Part shown: piece by piece, positions 22,901-32,549 of the stretch
Position numbering within the stretch: position 1 is the first letter of the stretch
Layout of the letters: every line of letters starts with the position of its first letter
DNA from: Apostichopus japonicus
Lineage: Eukaryota; Echinodermata; Holothuroidea; Aspidochirotida; Stichopodidae
NCBI RefSeq assembly: GCF_037975245.1
Contig: NC_092569.1
Location: 30,198,668-30,262,667, forward strand
DNA length: 64,000 nucleotides
Direction of reading: 5' to 3'
The notes under the pieces: generated by a model
What the model was told of the DNA's origin: nothing
Databases searched by the model: none
The model's input: the letters and a program-made list of their open reading frames with translations, nothing else
Translations under genes and position numbers: made by a program

Positions 22901-24330
22901 TGTTTGCCAAACATAGCTACATAAATAATGATATCTAAACAATTGATATCTATGAGCATGTGAAGGATGTAACCATTTCGGCACTCTTTAGACATTTTCG
23001 AGCTGCAAAACTTCGCGATTAGATGATAGTTTGCTGCCGCAATATCACCAAACTTAAATTGAAAATTTCTTTAAATGTGATTACAAAGTATGAAACCTTC
23101 CCTTTTTTAAAGTTAAGATATCTTACTGAAAGAATGTACCATATCATTAAAGTTGTGTTCACAGTAGCTATCAAACTGTTTACTATTTGAACTATAACTT
23201 AATTATCTTTGTACTGGTATTTTGACATATAAATGTTGTCTTTGTTTTTAGATTAGATAACGCCAATGTTGCTTTAAAATTTTCATACTGACAACTTGAA
23301 AAAGGACAATGAATAACATAACTGTTCGGAAATCATATCAAAATAACAGAGCCGACAAGGGAAGTTGCCTTTGTACAGATTAGACTCAAGTTATACGTAT
23401 GCATCTGTTCAGTTTATGTAAAAATAGCAAAGGTTTTATAAAACATCTGTTCAACTTTAGACTGCATAGAAGAATATTGTATACATTTACCCATACAAAG
23501 TGTATAGCTCTGTCTCGATAGGGGAATCGCATGATTGAATTTTAAACAAAAAGAAATATTTGAAATTATGAATCTTGAAATAACTGAATGTTACTGTTTA
23601 GCATTTAGTTATTATTCTAGAAGAGAGAAAATGGCATATGGAGCATAAATTTAAACTAAATAAAAAACATGTGAATTAAAGCTCAATAATTTGTAAGATG
23701 TAATGAAGGATTGTTGTAACGTGTTGGTATACGGTTAAACAGTGGGGTTGGATATTTGAGGGGAACATTGTGCGCTGACGTTATGTACATGATATTGGAA
23801 AGCTGTATACTCGAAATATGAAAAAGTATATTTTACCTGGCCACATCATGTAACGTTATTGATTAAAAATTGGTGCGTAACAAAACCTTTTGAGATGTAT
23901 AATTGGCTTTTATTCCTAGTATTATACATGGAAGCACGTTTTAAAGAACAAAGTTGTTATGTATATATTATTCAGTTAGAAAGTTATGTTCTAAGGCGAA
24001 ACACAGTTGTGCTTTAGCGAAGTTGAAAATACTCAGTTTTTAAATTGAAGGCTTTCTTACTGAATGTCATTAAGTATTTTAATCTGTGTTTGCCTATTTC
24101 GTTTAGGATGCTAACACTCAGTTTGTCTTAACATTTAACTTCAATAAGATTAGCGCAGCAGCACATTGATGCGACTTAGCTTTCAAAACTTGAAACAGTC
24201 AGAAGATATTCAATAGAGTAATATATTTAAAAAATTAAAAAATTAAAAAAATGGAATGACTTACCATTTCTGTTCCAAACGAGTTCCAAATCGTCAAAAC
24301 AGTTAAACAAACTTTGACAAAATTCTCCAT
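11370..24330 (-). CDS. Gene A: secreted FReD protein (partial FBG-TIL-EGF-FBG), intact
   Basis: Eight exons join in frame: 24330-24265, 17548-17518, 16860-16688, 16321-16057, 15195-14984, 14427-14119, 13527-13266 and 11728-11370, all with GT-AG introns, giving 558 residues. In order these are a signal peptide (about 1-27), the first two coding segments of a fibrinogen domain (about 33-178), a TIL cysteine-rich domain (179-249), an EGF-like module (about 253-300) and a complete fibrinogen C-terminal domain (about 303-558). Fibrinogen-related proteins of this type are typically extracellular carbohydrate- or acetyl-binding lectins in innate recognition; that role is inferred. The first fibrinogen domain lacks its third (P-subdomain) segment, and the exon phases join cleanly without it. 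No frame lesion was found, unlike B and C. A transcript is needed to confirm the SP-to-exon 2 join across the 6.7-kb intron. Confidence 0.8.
11729..13265 (-). other. Gene A intron 7
   Basis: About 1.5 kb intron between the last two fibrinogen exons, with donor GTGAGT-like 'GTGAGTAG' and acceptor 'TTGCAG'. It matches the same intron of B, C and D in blocks (for example near 12880-13060), so conservation reflects duplication. No further gene is seen. Confidence 0.75.
13266..13527 (-). CDS. Gene A exon 7: fibrinogen domain middle segment
   Basis: Residues 353-439, beginning '[16 protein letters not shown]' and containing '[18 protein letters not shown]' and '[10 protein letters not shown]'. These are standard fibrinogen-fold features (FQRR, NFY/DFY-W, GFG, FWLGN-like, LR-L). 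Length is 262 nt, phase 0 to 1. Confidence 0.92.
13624..13668. repeat. (TA)n microsatellite in gene A intron 6
   Basis: Uninterrupted alternating TA. The corresponding introns of B and C also carry long TA arrays; that of D (198 bp) does not. Confidence 0.95.
13775..13958. repeat. Duplicated (TA)n arrays ending in (GT)n, gene A intron 6
   Basis: Two TA arrays separated by an exact repeat of 'tagttgtttaacagttta', followed by a GT/TG run at about 13937-13957. The 'gttgtttaacag' spacer also precedes the first array, so the unit spacer plus TA tract is duplicated. Confidence 0.9.
14119..14427 (-). CDS. Gene A exon 6: EGF-like module plus fibrinogen domain start
   Basis: Residues 250-352. The first half is EGF-like: C-x12-C-x4-C-x8-C-x-C with '[14 protein letters not shown]', preceded by an extra cysteine in '[11 protein letters not shown]'. 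The second half begins the fibrinogen domain ('[20 protein letters not shown]', '[18 protein letters not shown]', 'GGGWT'). Donor is GTGAGT. Phase 0-0, 309 nt. One exon thus encodes two domains. Confidence 0.92.
14428..14983 (-). other. Gene A intron 5
   Basis: 556-bp intron between the EGF/FBG and TIL exons. It is well conserved in B and C, and related in D. A 64-codon open frame at 14651-14845 is not kept open in the paralogs and is not called. Confidence 0.7.
14984..15195 (-). CDS. Gene A exon 5: TIL-type cysteine-rich domain
   Basis: Residues 179-249. It begins '[18 protein letters not shown]' and continues '[10 protein letters not shown]', '[17 protein letters not shown]', '[18 protein letters not shown]'. 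The CPAN start and the C-x-C, QC-x4-QC-x-C spacing match trypsin-inhibitor-like (TIL) domains as in mucins and von Willebrand factor. I count nine cysteines, one fewer than the usual ten. Acceptor 'TTCTCTAG', donor GTCAGT; phase 1-0. Confidence 0.88.
15196..16056 (-). other. Gene A intron 4; no third exon for the first fibrinogen domain
   Basis: 861 bp. I looked on the minus strand for a segment with the DNDGW, GAWW and LNG hallmarks of a fibrinogen C-terminal exon and saw none. No other coding segment is seen. Confidence 0.65.
16057..16321 (-). CDS. Gene A exon 4: middle segment of first (partial) fibrinogen domain
   Basis: Residues 91-178, from '[18 protein letters not shown]' through '[18 protein letters not shown]' and '[10 protein letters not shown]' to 'FVISD'. 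Phase 0 to 1, the same as the middle exon of the second fibrinogen domain, showing common origin. Donor GTAAGT, acceptor 'CGTTGTAG'. Confidence 0.9.
16322..16687 (-). other. Gene A intron 3
   Basis: 366 bp, GTATGG donor and TAG acceptor. Nothing else seen. Confidence 0.7.
16688..16860 (-). CDS. Gene A exon 3: start of first (partial) fibrinogen domain
   Basis: Residues 33-90: '[20 protein letters not shown]', '[20 protein letters not shown]', '[16 protein letters not shown]'. PRDC, SGVY-I-PDG, F-AYC and GGWT are standard fibrinogen N-terminal motifs. Phase 1 to 0, donor GTATGG, acceptor 'CATCCAG'. Confidence 0.9.
16861..17517 (-). other. Gene A intron 2
   Basis: 657 bp intron between the 31-nt exon and the first fibrinogen exon; related to 46058-46712 in gene C. 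Nothing else seen. Confidence 0.6.
17518..17548 (-). CDS. Gene A exon 2: 31-nt microexon ([10 protein letters not shown])
   Basis: Flanked by a good acceptor ('TATATCGCAG') and donor (GTAGGT). It adds ten residues and one base, converting phase 0 after the signal exon to phase 1 needed by exon 3. 'VIVSA' probably ends the signal peptide with cleavage near SA/EG. The same exon occurs in gene C at 46713-46743 with splice sites and frame conserved. Confidence 0.75.
17549..24264 (-). other. Gene A intron 1 (6.7 kb) with internal tandem duplication
   Basis: AT-rich intron. About 1.06 kb is tandemly duplicated (roughly 17775-18835 and 18835-19890), recognised by 'taacgtgaaagaacaaa', 'cagatgttctttgttcaagt', 'cacgagattgagag' and 'gataatgatgacaattgcaa'. 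Gene C has one copy of this segment. The rest aligns with 33-37 kb (B) and 48-52 kb (C). No other gene is seen. Confidence 0.65.
24265..24330 (-). CDS. Gene A exon 1: start codon and signal peptide
   Basis: ATG at 24330 opens '[19 protein letters not shown]' and ends 'TEM' before GTAAGT. A short charged start followed by a hydrophobic core fits a signal peptide, completed by exon 2. Chosen as first exon because it has no splice acceptor joined in frame upstream and because the segment recurs at the same place in B and C, where it is frameshifted. Confidence 0.78.
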
Positions 24331-24499
24331 GATTTCAGGTTTGCAGAAATGTCACGCTGAAATATATTTGAAGAAGGGCAAGATGACAAATGACACAGAG
24401 TATCCAGTTAGGGGTTACCGACACCTTATTGGAATGACCGTAGTAGTATGGATGTCCATGAATGCCATCGTTTTATTTGAAACATGATTAGTTGAACAG

Positions 24500-24508
24500 C
24501 TTATAAAA
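24500..24508 (-). promoter_or_regulatory. Candidate TATA element of gene A
   Basis: Minus-strand 'TTTTATAAG', about 175 nt upstream of the ATG. 'TATAAG' is kept at matching positions upstream of B (37479-37484) and C (52208-52213). A transcription start is not known, so this is only a candidate. Confidence 0.25.
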
Positions 24509-25060
24509 AACGTACCGCACGTATAGAGTATTCTTTGGCTTGTATGTAAAGAAGACTGTTCGACATGCGCAATCCAACTTAATATTATTTACAGCTATCT
24601 ATATCTTGAGATTTTAGTCGATATGTCAGTAAGCTTCAGTTACATAATATTGAATTGTCCTTGATCCAATAAAGCCAACTAAAACACGTATTACATAGCT
24701 AATGAATATCGTGTCTCTAGTTCCAAGGACAGCAATGGTATTGCAAATTCAATAACTGTTAATGTATTTAGTTCTTGAAACAAATATCAATTACGATGGT
24801 CACTTTTAATTTAAATAACATTTAGCGTGGTTCATGTTTAAGGGTTTGTAGTTGTGTGCTTAACGACGTAAGGCTACCTAGTCGATGAAAAGAGTCAGAA
24901 TGTTGATGTTGCTTGTAGTGATTAAGTTCTCATTATCGAAATTTTTCGGAACCCTTAATGAGTAAATTCACTTAGCTAAGTTACAACGCTTTTGGTTGGC
25001 AGGAAAAATTCAAGAAGTGTCTACTGGATGAAAGGAAGTGTTATTAAAGTACATGTACTA
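24509..25060. other. Upstream region of gene A
   Basis: Conserved with 37485-38050 and 52214-52780. It likely contains promoter sequence, but no specific binding site is called. Confidence 0.4.
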
Positions 25061-25069
25061 GTCAGCACT

Positions 25070-25740
25070 TCATAACATGTATGAACTGGTACACTATATC
25101 TTATATACCGTGAAATGGGCTATACTACACTATCAATAATGCATGGCATAATCTACAGTTTACACATTGTTTGAAATAGTGTACACTATACGCACTGTCT
25201 GATGAAGTATATAAGTTAAACACTGCATTAACTAGTCTATACTATACAATGTATGATATAGTCAACAATAAACACACTGCATGAACTAGTTTACACTATA
25301 CGCAAGGTATGATCTGATCTATACTATAAAAAATATATATACTATACCCGATGTGAACTATAGTGTACACTTTACACACTGTATTGACTAGTTTACACTA
25401 TATGGAAGGTATTACCTAGACCACACTATACACACTTTATGAAATAGTCTTCACTATATTCAAGGTATGATATGGTATATACTATACACACTGCACGAAC
25501 TATACACAATGTTAGCAAAATTCTACAATTTACGCACTGTATGAACTAGTCTAAAGTATAAAAATTATATGAATTATGTCTACTATATACGCAATGTGTG
25601 TGAAAGCATATACCACACTATGTATGCATTACGGTGTACAATATACACATTTTATGAACTATTCTATACAAAACAATTATATGAACCAATATATAGTGCA
25701 TCTACACAATATCACCAATAACACACTATAGGGTTTTCTT
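25070..25740. repeat. Degenerate ~30-bp minisatellite upstream of gene A
   Basis: Many variants of 'actagtctacactatac' and 'acactgtatgaac' in head-to-tail order. The same array lies at 52790-53430 upstream of C. Upstream of B it is reduced to a short remnant (about 38040-38135) next to a TA array. Confidence 0.75.
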
Positions 25741-25922
25741 TCCAAATTTTTTCATCATATTGTAAACATTTCTAAAATATATAGTATTAAAATATATGGT
25801 ATTGAAGATAGCTTTAATTGTGCATCAAACCCACCACCTGCTCCCCTACTCCCTTCCTCCTTTCCAAATTAAGTTTTCTGAGGTACTTCCAATTATAGCA
25901 GAACATTTTCTAACAATGTGTT

Positions 25923-25925
<3 letters not shown>

Positions 25926-25996
<71 letters not shown>

Positions 25997-25997
25997 A
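25926..25997. repeat. (TA)n microsatellite between genes A and B
   Basis: Simple repeat; counterpart tracts at 38139-38271 and 53608-53646 in the next units. Confidence 0.95.
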
Positions 25998-27052
25998 AAT
26001 GTATACAAATATCTAACTAACACCGTTTCGAATAGTTGTGCAGCGGTATACTGTATGAACATTACTTCCTTGTTTTATTGTGCCTACGTCACATCCTGTT
26101 TGCGGGATCGAGTATTCTGACATCTCATTGAATAACAATGTCAGCTGTTTTATTGGACGAGGACTTGTGAATGAACTATAGGATTTGCATCCATGCTCTG
26201 TATCTTCTATATACGATAGGTACATAAGGTACATTCATATCATACTTTGCTTTGACATAAACCTCGTATGTATTGAAGGCGTAGCTATAGGTGGTTCAAG
26301 CAGTTAATTTATCCCTGGCCCGCAGTTCTCAGGAGAGTCCTGAGGTTTGGTTCCCAACAGTATTAGCCAACGGATGACAACTGCCAGTGATTTTTCAGCA
26401 TGAATAATTCAATGAGTGTCAGCATGCCTACACCAAAGTATTATTTCGCCGTCAGTGGCGTAGCCAGAGGTAGATGGAATGTACCCCTCGACCATACACA
26501 CAGGATTTGCGGTGAAGAAACTGGGATGGCAAAGAAAATTGACAAAAGAATAAATAGCTATGATATATGATATTGGATAGGCTACTCGATTTAACAGCAC
26601 GGTGTGATCTGCTACTCTGAAGGTTTCCCTCTTGAGCTATAGGCCTACTTAGCATAGAAAGATATGTACCTCAACAAGTTAACTGTGAGTCAGTAATTGA
26701 TACTTCTAGTCAAAGTTCCGTGAGTCGAACGGCACTGGATTGTCGTCTTTAATAAAAGATTACTGAGAAAGGAGATAAATGTGTATACCTACTTACGAGT
26801 ATTACTATGTATTTGTAAATGTTTGATATCGTTAATATATACAAGGCCGTAGCCATTGGGGTATACTTTCGAGAATAATGTCGTACTTCAAGTTTTGAGC
26901 ACATTCAGTGAAGAAATTCGGTGTTGGATGAGGTCCTTGTCTATTTCACAAATTTAACTAATTTCAACGATATAAAAGTAACTTTTATCTCGTCTTTTAT
27001 ATTTTTAGTAACGTTACTGTTTAATTTTTGTATATTAAGTTTTGGCTAATAG
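25998..27052. repeat. Duplicated intergenic block (copy 1)
   Basis: Matches 38270-39273 with few differences and 53675-54150 in part. Contains a 'cagtggcgtagccag' motif near 26451, of the kind found at the ends of some DNA transposons. No gene seen. Confidence 0.65.
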
Positions 27053-27178
27053 AGGGCAGCAGAGCTGTCGCAAGAAGCAGAAGAGGAAGCAGGGACAGCT
27101 CAAGAGGCTATGAAACAAGCCAATAACGCAGTAAAGAGACGAGTGACCGAGGAGGCTGAAAAAGCTGCAAATGAGTGA
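27053..27178 (+). pseudogene. Coiled-coil exon fragment, copy 1
   Basis: After an acceptor-like 'ggctaatag' comes a 41-codon open frame, 'RAAELSQEAEEEAGTAQEA' then 'MKQANNAVKRRVTEEAEKAA' and a stop. It is alanine- and glutamate-rich and predicted helical. The same segment occurs at 39274 and 54889; only the last is followed by further exon-like blocks. It looks like a relic of another gene carried in the duplication unit. Family not recognised. Confidence 0.5.
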
Positions 27179-27659
27179 GACCCTAATTTGTTCCCAATTT
27201 ATTAAACCAAATGTCATCAGAGAAGAGAAATTAATTAGCTTTTTATTAGTTTTTGAATGGTATATTTTTTTATTTTGTTGCCAACAATTAGTAAACTTGA
27301 CCATAACCCCCCTCTCCCCCCCCCCCAAAAAATAGAAGAAGCAGATGATGGAATTATACTGATGCTGTTAATGATAAGACTATGCAAATGTTGTTGCTAG
27401 ATAGGGAAAGTAGGGGGTGAAGTAAAGACGTTTTGGGAGAGAGGGGGATAATGGGTAAAGAAATAAAGTGAAATAGAAGAAGATAAACATTACTTCGCAA
27501 AATTATCCTTTTGAAACTAAACCCATCTAGTGATCTGGGGAATTGACACACCTTCTTATACTGTAAATGTATGCATGTAGAACAATGTGTTCAAATATAT
27601 GTGAGAAACTGAAAGAAGAGCTTTAGGGCCTTTTATCATAATGAAAAGAGATCTCATAT

Positions 27660-27905
27660 TTGAATATTGTTGCAGAATGTTACAATAATTTTTTGGTTAT
27701 CATTCTATGGGCATCTACTTCACAAGATTACAAACAGGAAAAAAGTCAAAATGTTCGTTACAGAATAAATACTAGGGTTAAACAACTATTTTCCCACATG
27801 TTTGTTATTGAATTGAGTGGTTTTGACGTAACTGCATTGTGCAGTCCACACGTTGCATTAGTTGAGTATTTCAAGCATTGTAGTAGATTATTTGTGGTTT
27901 CTTAA
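27660..27905 (+). other. Open frame of 81 codons shared with 39636-39869; coding status unclear
   Basis: Starts 'MNIVAECYNNFLVIILWAST' and ends 'VEYFKHCSRLFVVS'. The copy at 39636 is 77 codons with about five substitutions and an earlier stop. No homology is recognised and no splice context is convincing; shared openness may be simply recent duplication. Confidence 0.2.
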
Positions 27906-28138
27906 TTCGATTTCTCTCTACTGTCTGATAAGGTAGTCAATGACGCAATAGGATTTTTACATGATTAACTTTGCACAAATATTAAACATCTCCCAAATTT
28001 AGCGATATTACCTCTGTTTTCAATATTGCGTTACGTTAAGTTGACTATGTAAATGAGAATAACAACACCATGTGCAACCACAGAATACTTTGTCATCAGT
28101 TGACATGGCCGGTATTAGATGATTTATTTAGGGATGTT

Positions 28139-28201
28139 TTATATATATATATTTATATATATATATGTGTGTATATATATGTGTGTATATATATATATAT
28201 A

Positions 28202-28236
<35 letters not shown>

Positions 28237-28241
28237 CTATA

Positions 28242-28274
<33 letters not shown>

Positions 28275-28277
28275 ATA

Positions 28278-28354
<77 letters not shown>
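28139..28354. repeat. (TA)n array downstream of gene B
   Basis: About 215 bp of TA with GT- and TC-containing interruptions. It corresponds to 40117-40168 (C) and 58597-58772 (D). Confidence 0.95.
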
Positions 28355-28357
<3 letters not shown>

Positions 28358-28579
28358 TGTTACCCTATGTCTTGTGAGTAGCTCGACGGCAACCCTGACA
28401 ATGACTTCATATAAATATATAATCATAAGAAATTTGTGTGTATATCTCCTAGAAACCAAGAATCGTTAAGTATCCGCTTGCAATTGTCCATTTCCTACCA
28501 ACTAATAATACTTGGGGGGGGGGGGATGAGGATTGACTACGAGGGATGCAACACATTAAGGCACAATACACAAGTTTAC

Positions 28580-28585
28580 TTTATT
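28580..28585 (-). terminator. Candidate polyadenylation signal of gene B
   Basis: AATAAA on the minus strand about 300 nt beyond the stop codon, in a region conserved with A and C. Confidence 0.4.
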
Positions 28586-28883
28586 TTCTATTTTGATTCT
28601 TTTGTGAAACTCATGCTGTAATCAATTTTCAAAGTATTAAACAACAGTAAGCTGGTTAATGTTAATAATTTGACATCAATTTCAATTAATATCTTCTCAT
28701 TCCCTTAGAAAATTAATTATTCGTCGAATCGTCCTGTTTGTAATTCTCGTGTGCATTTTCTTCTTCTTTCTTGTCTATGGCACGTCCTGCAGTCCGATGT
28801 TCGAAGATCTGTATCGATCTTTTCTTACTTTTCTTAGTAAAAGCTGTTCTTTTGGGCTATGTGTTATTTATACAGTGTTTTGT

Positions 28884-29242
28884 CTACACAGGCCGTATTT
28901 TCATATCTGTGTATTGCAGGCTACATCCGTAACCGTTCAAACTATAACTATACCAGAACATGTTCGTTCCTCGAGTAGAGCCGTCGTAGTCTCCGTTGAG
29001 ATGAGAATAAGCGCAAATCGCGCAGTTGTCGCTGCCATCGGGAAAATAATAGCAAAAGTAACTATAACCGGGACAGTAAGACCGACAATAAGAAGCAGAA
29101 TTATATTTCCTACAGTGATAATAATCATAGAACCACCAGGCTCCCCTGTGTCTCTCAGCACAGTCGTAGCTGCTCCATCCATCGTTGTCCTGGTCTTTTG
29201 TACTGAATTGTTTATTGTTGCTACCAGACAAAGCATCATAAC
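28884..29242 (-). CDS. Gene B last exon: fibrinogen C-terminal segment
   Basis: 359 nt, open, ending 'MKIRPV'. Starts '[20 protein letters not shown]', with 'RGAWWFYDYYHC' and an insert 'CRKYNSASYCRSYC', 'PGYSYFC', '[10 protein letters not shown]' before 'AYSHLNGDY'. The insert differs from A mainly between its cysteines. Confidence 0.88.
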
Positions 29243-30613
29243 CTGCAACAAACGAGAAAGACTAAATAAACCGATAAATTTATAAACTTTGAATGAATCC
29301 AACATCGGATACAAGTTAGAGGGCAGTGCGTTATTTTCCTACCAAGATGAAAACGTCAGTTCCGCGTATTTGTTTTTTTGTTTTGTTTTTTTGCGTGTGT
29401 TGAATATTTAGGATACATAGGTATTTTGTCTTTGTAATTATGATATTATACAATTTAGTTTTTTCTTACGTTTGAATTACAGTGCCACAATAGGAGCCAA
29501 ATACAGATGAGGGAACTACTTAAATCAATTGCCAGGGTTTGGTTACTATAGAGTCGCTAATATCGCTTTTTATTTTATTTACATTTATTTACCGGCATTT
29601 ATTGGCAATACTATTCATTCATTTTTTTAAATTTTATTATTATTTCTAAGTCCCCATCTGATTAGCCTCCTACTCTTTCAAAACTCGAGTTATAGATTTA
29701 TTGTATATGTCGGTATTAAGTCGTATAATTTCTTGAATATTATTATATATGTGTAATTTAGTTTGCATAACCAAATTTTCATTTCCCCTTTCATTCAACC
29801 CTGTGCTTGTACCACACAGGTTATTTTAGGTTTTCTTCGAAGCCGGGTCAGGAGGGGCTGGGGGCTGTGTGAGGTAGCTAAATAAATCCTTGATCTTGTC
29901 CTGAGTAAACCAATGTCCCTGTTCTACTGGGCAGGGCAAGAAGGGTGTTAATTACCTTCGATTATTCAATTTTTTACCTGATTTTCATAGCACAATGTAA
30001 TCTTTAGATTTTTCAACATGAGCACACATGTTGGAGTATAAACGTAGATTACACTATTGACATAACAGATCATGAAATAAATAAGTTTAAATGAAGAATA
30101 GAACCGACATAAAGTGAATTGACTATAAATGTTTTAGCTAATATAGGAACATCTACTGTAATAGTCTTATAGATTGCGTATGTCGATCACTCCTATCATG
30201 GCAGTTGCCTGTTACGTCTAAACACGACAAGGAGGACCTGTGTTGCCCAGGAACAGCGAATCTTATCGTCTGCTTCTTATGTCTGTACACATTGTATACA
30301 GTTCTGAAAACCTACGTGCGTTTGAATGAAAATAGCAATGTTTGGAATTGAAAATTGCTGTGAACATTGAAAACATATATCATTAAGCCAGGAATGCGGT
30401 AGCTATGAGATCAAGACATTAGTAGTTGTAGAATGCACATGCAAGGAGTACTACAATAATTAATTGTAATAGGGGAGACACGTCACATATCCTCCATGGT
30501 TGGCATGTTTGTTTGTTTGTTTTTTTTTGGGGGGGGGTCTTGACACTTCTCCTAATTAACGTAATTGGTCCAGATTTATGAATACGTCAATGCTTAGAAC
30601 ATCAACTACTCAC

Positions 30614-30875
30614 CTGTATTTCCACTGTGTGATCCAACTGATAGTCGATACTTGTCTGCCTCGTTATTAATGCTAAAAGTCGAAGAGACGGCGTAATACG
30701 ACGAGGAGGCAGAATCCCTTACATCAATACGAAGCTCGTACGTTTTCTGGTTGGACAGAGAGTGGATATATTTGTTACCTAGCCAGTGGTCTTGATTTTT
30801 ATTACCGAAACCGTTCTTGTAGTCCAACCAACCAAGATAAAAGTCAACGGAGGCACTCGATCGTCGCTGGAAAAA
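30614..30875 (-). CDS. Gene B fibrinogen middle exon
   Basis: 262 nt, phase 0-1, with '[16 protein letters not shown]', '[18 protein letters not shown]' and 'TYELRIDVRD'. The first codon after the acceptor is TTT (F) where A has GTT (V), because the base after the acceptor AG changed from G to T; the frame is kept. Confidence 0.88.
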
Positions 30876-30980
30876 CTATGAAATGAAAACAAAAAGGTAA
30901 TCCAATTGTTCCATCTACTAATCCTTAAGGGAATGACCTCCAAAGCCGTAAAAGAGTTAATAAAGGTCAAATATAAGATC

Positions 30981-30982
<2 letters not shown>

Positions 30983-31045
<63 letters not shown>
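30983..31045. repeat. (TA)n array, gene B intron
   Basis: First of two TA arrays flanking a SINE fragment in the intron between fibrinogen exons. Confidence 0.95.
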
Positions 31046-31047
<2 letters not shown>

Positions 31048-31059
31048 GAAAACGTAATG

Positions 31060-31127
31060 AGAAGGAAAGTCCAGAACAGTGAAAAAAACTTCCAGCCTCC
31101 ACCGGGATTCGAACCCGGGCCTCAAGC
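31060..31127 (-). mobile_element. tRNA-derived SINE fragment in gene B intron
   Basis: Minus strand reads 'GCCCGGGTTCGAATCCCGG' then 'TGGAGGCTGGAAG', 'TTTTTTTCACTGTTCT'. The GGTTCGAATCC core is a tRNA B box, and the tail matches the element at 54451-54835. An almost identical copy is in gene C's intron (42830-42897). Confidence 0.65.
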
Positions 31128-31129
31128 TT

Positions 31130-31130
<1 letters not shown>

Positions 31131-31201
<71 letters not shown>

Positions 31202-31212
31202 TATATATTTAT

Positions 31213-31284
<72 letters not shown>

Positions 31285-31301
31285 TTCTATATATATATGT
31301 A

Positions 31302-31375
<74 letters not shown>

Positions 31376-31388
31376 TATATATATATAA
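31131..31388. repeat. (TA)n array, gene B intron
   Basis: About 258 bp of TA with a few interruptions. Confidence 0.95.
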
Positions 31389-31520
31389 GTATATTGTGAT
31401 AGTGAGATATATTTCTATTGGTCAAATTCAGTTCAACGAGGTCTTCAGGGCATCATTTTGCAACATGCAAAGTACATTGTGTAAAAGGTAACAATCCAAA
31501 GCCTTGTTTGCATTACTCAC

Positions 31521-31829
31521 CGTCCATCCTCCTCCGTTACTTTCCATCTCGCAGTAAACCTGAATGCCGCTTGGCCAACCATCAGGGTAAATAGTGTAAA
31601 CTCCATCACTGAGTGTTCCAGAAACATAAAGCTCGTAGCAATCTTTTGGGATCACCTGGCACGTCACTCCGTCCCCTTCGTAGCCATCATTACAGTAACA
31701 TTTACGGACATCGTTCCTCTCATCACAGGTTGCGTCATCACTACACTGGTAACTCTGATCTATTATAAGCTGGTTGTTCCTACAAGTTGAATTTCGTGTA
31801 CATCTTGAATTGATGTAAAACGTGCCCTC
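31521..31829 (-). CDS. Gene B EGF-like plus fibrinogen-start exon
   Basis: 309 nt, phase 0-0, open. EGF-like half with '[14 protein letters not shown]'; fibrinogen half 'IPKDCYELYVSGTLSDGVYT', '[18 protein letters not shown]'. Donor GTGAGT, acceptor TTAG. Confidence 0.88.
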
Positions 31830-32337
31830 CTAATTTAAGATATTCAGAAGAAAAAAAAAACTAGTAAATAAATGATTTGTCACAAATTGTCACAGTGAAA
31901 TGTACAGGATTATGAGGTTTTTGAAACCAACTCCGATGTAGGGTCCTTAGGGATCCGCTATCAAGAACAAAGTTAGCCGTCAAATGTTGCATTCAGCGGC
32001 TTATTACGACTTTACATTAGGCCTATAATTAGTTGTAACCGCAAGACTATGGTATGAAGTATCCATTAATTTTATGTTAGGTTTATAAGGGGATGCACAC
32101 CCATATGTCTTATCTTCCTGATTAATGTAATACGTCTCTCGACTGACAGTTTTGCCTGGACTGGCGACGGAGGTGGGGTTCATGCCCCTTTCCCAACCGT
32201 GATGTGAGCGCTACTCGGTTATCTGTAAATGTGATGTGATAATCAACAGGTTTAAATAGTAGAAGGTTTTCTTCTAATTATATGGACAATGAAGTAACAG
32301 TAAAGCATTAAAAAAGTCCTGAAAGAACCGTACTGAC

Positions 32338-32549
32338 CCCTAATACACTTCCTTTTTCATCATCGAAGCAGTTGCATTGGTTCAGAGGGATGCATTGTTC
32401 TTCCTGTCTCAGATAATCACCGACACAAACACATTGCTCTGTTTCTGTGCGAGAGGTAGCCGAGATGCAAGTGTCAGGGTCATCGCAAGTCCTCTCACAT
32501 GTCGCATTGCTAAATATCTCATTAGCTAGACACCATTCAATTTTTAATT
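32338..32549 (-). CDS. Gene B TIL exon, at a deletion edge
   Basis: 212 nt encoding 'ELKIEWCLANEIFSNATC'-type TIL sequence through 'CNCFDDEKGSVLG', donor GTCAGT. The upstream edge coincides exactly with the 2.8-kb deletion, yet the new junction still ends in AAG, so a splice acceptor may survive. Confidence 0.78.

Noticed and set aside
27035-27551. Minus-strand ORFs of 97 and 65 codons
   Set aside because: Low-complexity reading of the strand opposite the coiled-coil relic; not conserved as frames in the copy at 39 kb.
28749-29285. Plus-strand open frame of 178 codons opposite the last exon of gene B, with similar antisense frames at A, C and D
   Set aside because: It mirrors the fibrinogen exon; codon composition of the real frame leaves the antisense open. 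No independent domain or splice context supports it.
31098-31120. Possible tRNA gene from a perfect T-arm/B-box core
   Set aside because: There is no acceptor stem, D-arm or anticodon arm before the TA array; it is a SINE fragment shared with 42830-42897 and 54451-54835.
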